Below are positions 7,130-11,144 of a DNA stretch of 11,144 bases, in pieces (the first letter of the stretch is position 1; every line of letters starts with the position of its first letter). A program made the translations under genes and the position numbers. Origin of the DNA: an uncultured Clostridium sp. GTDB taxonomy: Bacteria > Bacillota > Clostridia > Lachnospirales > Lachnospiraceae. The stretch is taken from positions 1 through 11,144 of the forward strand of contig URUZ01000156.1 in the NCBI GenBank assembly GCA_900551225.1. The letters run 5' to 3'. The notes beneath the pieces were generated by a model, which was given only the letters and a program-made list of their open reading frames with translations, did no database searches and was not told the origin of the DNA.

Positions 7130-8497
7130 ATGGGGGAGTTAAGAGCATTATCACAGTTTATCCAGGAACTGACCTGGGAGACGCTGCCGGAGCCGGTAAG
7201 GCAGGCGGCGGTTCTGCGGGTATTGGACCTGGTAGGGGTATCCATGGGCGCGGCAAAAGACAGCCTGGTGCAGGCTGCCCTCAGCTCCTACCGTCAGAGG
7301 GCCGGAAACGGGCCATGCAGTGTATGGGGAACCAATGAAAAGCTCCCCCTGGCGGAAGCTGCCAAGGTAAATGCAATGATGGCCCACACGCTGGAGCTGG
7401 ATGACGTGCACACCGCTTCCAAGACCCATGGGAGCGCCAGCATCATTCCGGCTGCATGGGCCTGCGGGGAATACCTGGGCAGCACGGGCAGGGAACTTCT
7501 GCTGGCAGTGGTCTGCGGTTACGAGGTGACGGCGCGCATCGGCATGGCGCTGGGTGTGTCCGCCCATCGGAAAAAGGGCTGGCACGCCACATCCACCTGC
7601 GGCGTGTTCGGCTGTGCTTCTGCGGCGGCCAAACTCCTGGGCCTGCCGGTGGAAGAGACACTGTGGGCTTTAGGCATGGCCGGGACCCAGAGCGGCGGAC
7701 TGTGGGCCTTCCTGGGCGATGGGGCCAGCTGCAAGGTGCTCCACACGGCCCATGGGGCGGCCTGTGGTCTGGACGCCGCATTTCTGGCCCAGGCCGGCAT
7801 GACCGGGCCGGAGCACATTCTGGAGGCAGAGGACGGCGGCCTGCTGGCTGCCATGTCGGATGGCGGCGATCTGACCCGGGTCTCGGCGGGACTGGGAAGG
7901 GACTGGGAGATCCTGAACATGGACGCCAAGCCCTACCCCTGCTGCCGCAGCGCCCACTGCGCCGTGGACTGTGCTTTAGAGCTGCGGGCCCAGGCCAGGA
8001 CGGAGGAGATCCGCCGCATTGCGGTCAATACTTACCAAGTGGGATATCAGCAGTGCGCGGTCAGTGACGGCTGTAAAAATCCCAGGACTCCGCTGGAAGC
8101 GAAATTTTCTATTCCCTATGCAGTTGCTGCGGCTTTCCTTGCGGGAAAGGTGACAATGGAAGAATTTGCGCCGGAGCAGGTGCTGCGGGATGATATCCAG
8201 GAATTGCTGCACAAGGTGACCGTGCAGGAGGACGCTGCCTTTACCGGGGAATATCCCAGGCATTGGGGCTGTTCCATGGAAGTGGAAACAGTCGACGGAA
8301 GGATATGCCGGGCCACAGTCAGAGATGCCTCAGGGAGCGTATACAATCCGCTCTCCAGAGAACAGATGATGGAAAAAGCCCGCAGTCTCATAGAGAAAGC
8401 CTGCCCGGGACGGAGCCGGGAGGTGATGCGCAGCATTCTGGAACTGCCGGAGGCAGAAATGCTTCCGCAGTGGCAGCTGCCGCATTTACATATTTAA
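7130..8497 (+). CDS. MmgE/PrpD-family dehydratase or decarboxylase
   Basis: A 455-residue cytoplasmic protein of normal length for the MmgE/PrpD family. The family includes 2-methylcitrate dehydratase (PrpD), iminodisuccinate epimerase and cis-aconitate decarboxylase (IRG1/CadA). The helical N-terminal domain carries the family segments LELDDVH (88-94), H100 in THGSA, GYEVTARIG (130-138), GWHATSTCGVFG (150-161) and CKVLHTAHGAACG (201-213), followed by KPYPCCRSAH (267-276). D91, H100, H152, K202 and H276 line up by spacing with residues I recall as the active site of human cis-aconitate decarboxylase (D93, H103, H159, K207, H277), so an active enzyme is expected. AAGGAA at 7115-7120 precedes the ATG. 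It is the last operon gene and has no counterpart that I know of in the E. coli ybh neighbourhood. No hairpin terminator is visible before spoIID. Confidence 0.88.
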   Translation: MGELRALSQFIQELTWETLPEPVRQAAVLRVLDLVGVSMGAAKDSLVQAALSSYRQRAGNGPCSVWGTNEKLPLAEAAKVNAMMAHTLELDDVHTASKTHGSASIIPAAWACGEYLGSTGRELLLAVVCGYEVTARIGMALGVSAHRKKGWHATSTCGVFGCASAAAKLLGLPVEETLWALGMAGTQSGGLWAFLGDGASCKVLHTAHGAACGLDAAFLAQAGMTGPEHILEAEDGGLLAAMSDGGDLTRVSAGLGRDWEILNMDAKPYPCCRSAHCAVDCALELRAQARTEEIRRIAVNTYQVGYQQCAVSDGCKNPRTPLEAKFSIPYAVAAAFLAGKVTMEEFAPEQVLRDDIQELLHKVTVQEDAAFTGEYPRHWGCSMEVETVDGRICRATVRDASGSVYNPLSREQMMEKARSLIEKACPGRSREVMRSILELPEAEMLPQWQLPHLHI

Positions 8498-8524
8498 ACT
8501 CGATATTTCACACCACACATCTAC

Positions 8525-8553
8525 GTATCTTTCACCGGCCTTCTGCATATATT
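8525..8553 (+). promoter_or_regulatory. Candidate sigma-E promoter for spoIID
   Basis: GTATCTTT (8525-8532), a 13-base spacer and CATATATT (8546-8553) resemble the mother-cell sigma-E pattern (about GTATAATT, then CATACAAT), with one mismatch in the first box and two in the second. SpoIID genes are sigma-E dependent in Bacillus subtilis. The region is AT-rich, so chance similarity is possible. Confidence 0.4.
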
Positions 8554-8584
8554 TTATAAATCATCCGCAGGAGGCCGCTCATTC

Positions 8585-9547
8585 ATGAACAAAAAACCCT
8601 TTTACGCTATCATAACCGCCCTAGTCATCCCCTATATTGTAACCCTTTCCTGGACAGGCACCATCCACGGCGAGGAGCTGCGCCATGTTCAGCAGTCCGA
8701 AGCCACCGGCCGCCGCAGGATTCTTCTGGACCGCAACCAGTCCGGCTACTATATGGATGTGGAGGAATACCTGCCCGGCGTCCTTGCCCGCCAAATGCCG
8801 GCCGACTATGAGCCGGAGGCCCTGCGAGCCCAGGCCATTGCCGCCAGAACCTACATTTACAAGCAGATGGGACCTCTCACCGAGGAGGAGCCGTCCAAAG
8901 AAATTCCGGAGTCCGCCCTGGATATGGATTACCTGGAGACAGCCCAGATGAAGGCCATGTGGGGCACTGCCCAATTTCCCGATATTTATGAAAAGCTGGA
9001 GTCAGCGGTGAAGTCCACATCAGGTATGGTTATGACTTATGAGGGCCAGTACATAGACGCCATGTTCTGCCGGGCTTCCGCAGGGAAAACCAGAGCCGGG
9101 GATTACAACCATCCCTACCTTCAGCCCGCGGACTGCCCCAGCGACGTGCAGGCCGATGCATTTTTGCAGCTGGTCAACTGGGCGCCCGGGGAATTTGCCC
9201 AGAAGATCAATGATATCCCGTCCACAGACAGTACCGCCCGCCAGATCTCGGCGGACCAGATCCCCTCCACCATTCAGATCGTTTCACGGGACGACTCAGG
9301 GTATGTCACCCAGGTGCAGATCGGCGGTTTCACCTACACCGGCGAGGAAATCCAGTATGCGCTGGGGCTTCAGTCCGCCTGTTTTGTGCTGGAGCCATAC
9401 GATGAAAATATCCGCGCGGTCGTCAAGGGTGTGGGCCACGGTTTCGGCATGAGCCAGGCAGCTGCTAACGCCCGGGCGCAGGAGGGATGGAAGGCAGAAG
9501 ATATTCTTTCATATTTTTATAAAAATATTGATTTGATTTCTGAATAA
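8585..9547 (+). CDS. spoIID: Stage II sporulation protein D (SpoIID)
   Basis: A 320-residue protein (B. subtilis SpoIID is about 343) of the SpoIID/amidase-enhancer family. This is a peptidoglycan lytic transglycosylase that works with SpoIIM and SpoIIP in the mother cell during engulfment. A single N-terminal membrane anchor lies at about residues 7-24. The catalytic domain starts at VEEYLPGVLARQMPADY (59-75) and continues with EALRAQAIAARTY (78-90). A loop then carries C162 and C184 (FCRASAGKT...YLQPADCPSD), like the metal-binding loop of clostridial SpoIID, followed by VGHGFGMSQ (283-291). The residue before MPADY is Gln70 (CAA), where the family normally has the catalytic Glu (EMP). AGGAGG at 8569-8574 sets the start. 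The next gene is spoIIQ-like, the usual clostridial order. Confidence 0.9.
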   Translation: MNKKPFYAIITALVIPYIVTLSWTGTIHGEELRHVQQSEATGRRRILLDRNQSGYYMDVEEYLPGVLARQMPADYEPEALRAQAIAARTYIYKQMGPLTEEEPSKEIPESALDMDYLETAQMKAMWGTAQFPDIYEKLESAVKSTSGMVMTYEGQYIDAMFCRASAGKTRAGDYNHPYLQPADCPSDVQADAFLQLVNWAPGEFAQKINDIPSTDSTARQISADQIPSTIQIVSRDDSGYVTQVQIGGFTYTGEEIQYALGLQSACFVLEPYDENIRAVVKGVGHGFGMSQAAANARAQEGWKAEDILSYFYKNIDLISE

Positions 9548-9570
9548 GTAGACTCGGTTTGGTAAGAATA
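9541..9570 (+). promoter_or_regulatory. Sigma-F/sigma-G-like forespore promoter for spoIIQ
   Basis: TGAATA (9541-9546), a 14-base spacer and GGTAAGAATA (9561-9570). The second box matches the published sigma-F -10 pattern GGNNANAHTR at every defined position; the first fits the related sigma-F/G -35. The -35 box overlaps the spoIID stop codon (9545-9547). A dyad, CTCGGT (9553-9558) with ACCGAG (9573-9578), brackets the -10 box. One caution is that the predicted start, around 9576, would leave a leader of only about 12 bases. Confidence 0.55.
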
Positions 9571-9575
9571 TTACC

Positions 9576-9582
9576 GAGGTGA
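9576..9582 (+). promoter_or_regulatory. Ribosome binding site fixing a GTG start for spoIIQ
   Basis: GAGGTGA is a seven-base match to the anti-Shine-Dalgarno sequence, five bases before GTG at 9588. The longer open frame begins at a GTG at 9579 that lies inside this site, so 9588 is the real start. Confidence 0.7.
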
Positions 9583-9587
9583 TAAAC

Positions 9588-10346
9588 GTGAAAGAGAAAG
9601 TAAACCAGATGCTCAAGGATAAGCTGTTTCTTGTCATGCTAGTGTTGGGCCTGCTGACTATAGTAGCCGCAGCAGGAGTGGTTACCATTCAAAGAGGAAA
9701 TGGGAAAGAGACAAGTCCATACCTGGAAATGCCAGGACCGGACGTGATCGCCCAGGAGGAGACGCAGGAGAATAAACAGGTGGCCGGCGCCTCAAATGCA
9801 GTACAGGAAGATACTAACAAAGAGGAAAAGGTGGCTTCTGCCAAAACAGAGACACCGAAGAACAACGCAGGGGACGACCTGGCCGCTGAGGCCGGAGCCG
9901 GCAAAAACGCCGCCAAGCCGTTGGTGCTGAACTTTACAGACACCAGCAAGATGACATGGCCGGTAAGAGGAAATGTTCTGCTGGACTACAGCATGGACCA
10001 GACCATCTACTTCCCCACCCTGGAACAGTACAAATGCAACCCCGGCATCGTGATTCAGTCAGATGTCAGCACACCTGTAACCGCACCGGCCAACGCCAAA
10101 GTGGTCAGCGTGGGCAGCAACGAGGAAATTGGTAACTTTGTGACCCTGGATCTGGGAAATGAATACACCGCCATCTGCGGCCAGTTAAAAGAAGTCTGCG
10201 CAGTAGAGGGAGAGTACCTGGAAGCAGGACAGACCATCGGTTATGTATCCGAACCCACAAAGTATTATTCCGTGGAAGGTGTCAACGTATTCTTTGAAAT
10301 GCAGCATCAGGGAAAAACAGTTGATCCGCTGGACTATATGGAATAA
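9588..10346 (+). CDS. spoIIQ: SpoIIQ-like protein with degenerate LytM (M23) domain
   Basis: A 252-residue bitopic membrane protein with a short basic N-terminus, one membrane segment (about 13-33), a low-complexity Glu/Lys/Ala/Asn linker (about 45-110) and a C-terminal LytM/M23 fold (about 122-252). This matches SpoIIQ, the forespore protein that binds SpoIIIAH across the engulfing septum. The fold is recognised from TWPVRGNVLLDYS, the APANAKVVSVGSNEEIGNFV strand pair, the LEAGQTIGYV segment (211-220) and FFEMQ near the end. All zinc ligands of active M23 enzymes appear replaced: the HxxxD site reads NPGIV (N151, V155), the YxHL site reads CGQL (Q199) and HxHFE reads NVFFE (N233, F235). It should therefore be a non-enzymatic scaffold. 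It directly follows spoIID. The symbol rests on architecture and position. Confidence 0.8.
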   Translation: MKEKVNQMLKDKLFLVMLVLGLLTIVAAAGVVTIQRGNGKETSPYLEMPGPDVIAQEETQENKQVAGASNAVQEDTNKEEKVASAKTETPKNNAGDDLAAEAGAGKNAAKPLVLNFTDTSKMTWPVRGNVLLDYSMDQTIYFPTLEQYKCNPGIVIQSDVSTPVTAPANAKVVSVGSNEEIGNFVTLDLGNEYTAICGQLKEVCAVEGEYLEAGQTIGYVSEPTKYYSVEGVNVFFEMQHQGKTVDPLDYME

Positions 10347-10358
10347 GAAGCGTTTCAA

Positions 10359-10397
10359 GTGAAAGGGCCGCCGGGCTAATTCGGCGGTTTTTTTCAC
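10359..10397 (+). terminator. Intrinsic terminator after spoIIQ
   Basis: CCGCCG (10368-10373) pairs with CGGCGG (10382-10387) around an eight-base loop, followed directly by eight Ts (10388-10395). The flanks GTGAAA (10359-10364) and TTTCAC (10392-10397) extend the pairing and make it potentially bidirectional. It lies 12 bases after the spoIIQ stop and separates the sporulation pair from the CBS gene. Confidence 0.88.
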
Positions 10398-10428
10398 GTC
10401 TTTCCCCCAGGGTTTGGAAAATTTTGGG

Positions 10429-10506
10429 GTTCTTAAGAAATTTCAGATTTTTATAATAATTTGTTCACATCCGGTTCAGAGGACTGTAGTAGACTGTATT
10501 AAGAAC
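10429..10506. repeat. Inverted repeat in the CBS gene upstream region
   Basis: The 182-bp gap between spoIIQ and the CBS gene holds, besides the terminator, GTTCTTAA at 10429-10436 and its exact reverse complement TTAAGAAC at 10499-10506. The left copy lies in a ten-base palindrome, TTCTTAAGAA (10430-10439). A TATAAT occurs at 10452-10457 but lacks a good -35 at the right distance, so I do not assign the promoter. The repeat could be an operator or chance. Confidence 0.25.
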
Positions 10507-10528
10507 AAGGAGAAGAAGGAGTGACAAT

Positions 10529-11023
10529 ATGAATATATTATTTTTCCTAACTCCTAAAAGTGACGTGGCGTACATAAGTGAAGATGATACGTTGAGACAG
10601 GCTTTGGAGAAGATGGAGCATCACAAATATTCGGCAGTCCCCATTGTCAGCCGCACCGGCAGATACGTGGGAACCCTTACCGAAGGAGATCTTTTATGGG
10701 GGATCAAGAATCAGTTCAACCTGGATCTGAAGGGAGCTGAGCGGATTCCGGTCACCGCCATCCGGCGCCGTTCAGACAACCGGCCCGTGAAAGCGGATTC
10801 CGACATGGAAGACCTGATCGGCAAGGCGCTGAATCAGAACTTCGTTCCGGTGCTGGACGATCAGAAGTGCTTTATCGGCATCATTACCAGAAAAGATATC
10901 ATCAAGTATTTCTACCAGAAGTGCGAGAGCCTTCAGCAGAGTACCCAGAACTCAGGCGCAGACAAAAAGAAACTGCTGGCCGGAGCCGTCAGCAGCTACA
11001 GGTATGCGGAGGCTGTGGACTGA
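10529..11023 (+). CDS. Tandem CBS-domain protein
   Basis: A 164-residue soluble cytoplasmic protein made almost entirely of two CBS motifs, forming one Bateman module. CBS1 is at about residues 10-60 (YSAVPIVSRTGRYVGTLTEGDLL) and CBS2 at about 75-130 (FVPVLDDQKCFIGIITRKDIIKYF). A polar Gln/Ser/Lys-rich tail follows. There is no catalytic or membrane domain, so it is a stand-alone nucleotide sensor. Its size and the GIITRKDIIKYF ending resemble small c-di-AMP-binding CBS proteins such as B. subtilis DarB (YkuL), but the ligand cannot be read here. AAGGAGTGA, seven to eight bases before the ATG, sets the start. It is isolated from spoIIQ by a terminator and has its own leader, so it is probably monocistronic. 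Confidence 0.88.
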   Translation: MNILFFLTPKSDVAYISEDDTLRQALEKMEHHKYSAVPIVSRTGRYVGTLTEGDLLWGIKNQFNLDLKGAERIPVTAIRRRSDNRPVKADSDMEDLIGKALNQNFVPVLDDQKCFIGIITRKDIIKYFYQKCESLQQSTQNSGADKKKLLAGAVSSYRYAEAVD

Positions 11024-11071
11024 GGACTGCAGCAGAGGAAACTAAACAAAAGGGAAACAGATGGGGGTTGT

Positions 11072-11104
11072 GAAAAAATGGAGTCGATTTAACTTCATTT
11101 TTTC
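11072..11104 (+). terminator. Probable A/T-rich hairpin terminator after the CBS gene
   Basis: A 13-pair stem (11072-11084 with 11092-11104, one G-T pair) encloses a seven-base loop. The left arm contains six As and the right arm six Ts, followed by CTTTTTCTTTT at 11110-11120. It lies 48 bases past the CBS stop and could also end a leftward gene beyond the window. Confidence 0.55.
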
Positions 11105-11144
11105 TCAGCCTTTTTCTTTTATCGGAATAGGGAAAGAATAAGCA

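Noticed and set aside
7456..8067. 203-residue Gly/Arg-rich frame inside the MmgE/PrpD gene
   Set aside because: Out-of-frame shadow with biased composition (Gly, Arg, Pro), while the overlapping frame has all family motifs.
9579..9587. Earlier GTG start for the SpoIIQ-like protein
   Set aside because: This GTG is part of the GAGGTGA ribosome binding site serving the GTG at 9588.
11070..11141. 23-codon GTG-started frame ending at the window edge
   Set aside because: It lies on the A/T-rich hairpin that looks like a terminator and has only a poly-G stretch as a weak ribosome binding site.
1..11144. CRISPR array, tRNA, rRNA, transposase or phage genes
   Set aside because: No regularly spaced repeats, no tRNA-like cloverleaf or rRNA segment noticed by eye, and no transposase or integrase motifs in any open frame.

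Overview
The window looks like chromosomal DNA of an endospore-forming Firmicute in class Clostridia, probably a gut-type Lachnospiraceae relative. It carries spoIID and a spoIIQ-like gene, strong AGGAGG-type ribosome binding sites, long hairpin terminators, and a CBS-domain protein of a type I associate with that family. The genus is an inference.

Positions 1-234 hold no convincing gene. They contain a 36-bp near-perfect inverted repeat that reads as the terminator of the leftward lysR gene. Positions 235-1110 (minus) encode a LysR-type regulator. It diverges from a tightly packed rightward operon (1241-8497) of five genes: a PrpF-family isomerase, a MatC-like dicarboxylate carrier, a YbhE/Pgl-like seven-bladed lactonase, an aconitase-superfamily hydratase and an MmgE/PrpD-family protein. 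The 130-bp lysR/prpF gap holds two overlapping sigma-A promoters and a perfect dyad with T-N11-A spacing. Its centre lies about 66 bp upstream of the inferred prpF transcription start, the usual LysR activator geometry.

This gene set parallels the E. coli ybhE(pgl)-ybhD-ybhH-ybhI-ybhJ neighbourhood (lactonase, LysR, PrpF family, carboxylate transporter, aconitase family), whose substrate is, to my knowledge, not settled. Here it gains an MmgE/PrpD enzyme. The likely logic is import of a di- or tricarboxylate (or its lactone), lactone opening, double-bond isomerisation, and dehydration/hydration or decarboxylation of an aconitate-like intermediate. Catalytic residues look intact in the three carbon-chain enzymes. 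No lyase, CoA-transferase or citrate synthase is present, so the products probably enter central metabolism elsewhere. This operon is the best candidate for an undescribed system in the window.

From 8585 the content changes to sporulation. SpoIID is followed 40 bp later by a SpoIIQ-like membrane protein whose LytM domain has lost every zinc ligand. SpoIID has Gln where the family's catalytic Glu is expected. A sigma-F/sigma-G-like promoter overlaps the spoIID stop codon, and a sigma-E-like promoter may precede spoIID, fitting opposite-compartment expression of two partner proteins. A clear terminator ends spoIIQ. A separate two-CBS-domain protein (10529-11023) follows, ending at a probable A/T-rich hairpin terminator.
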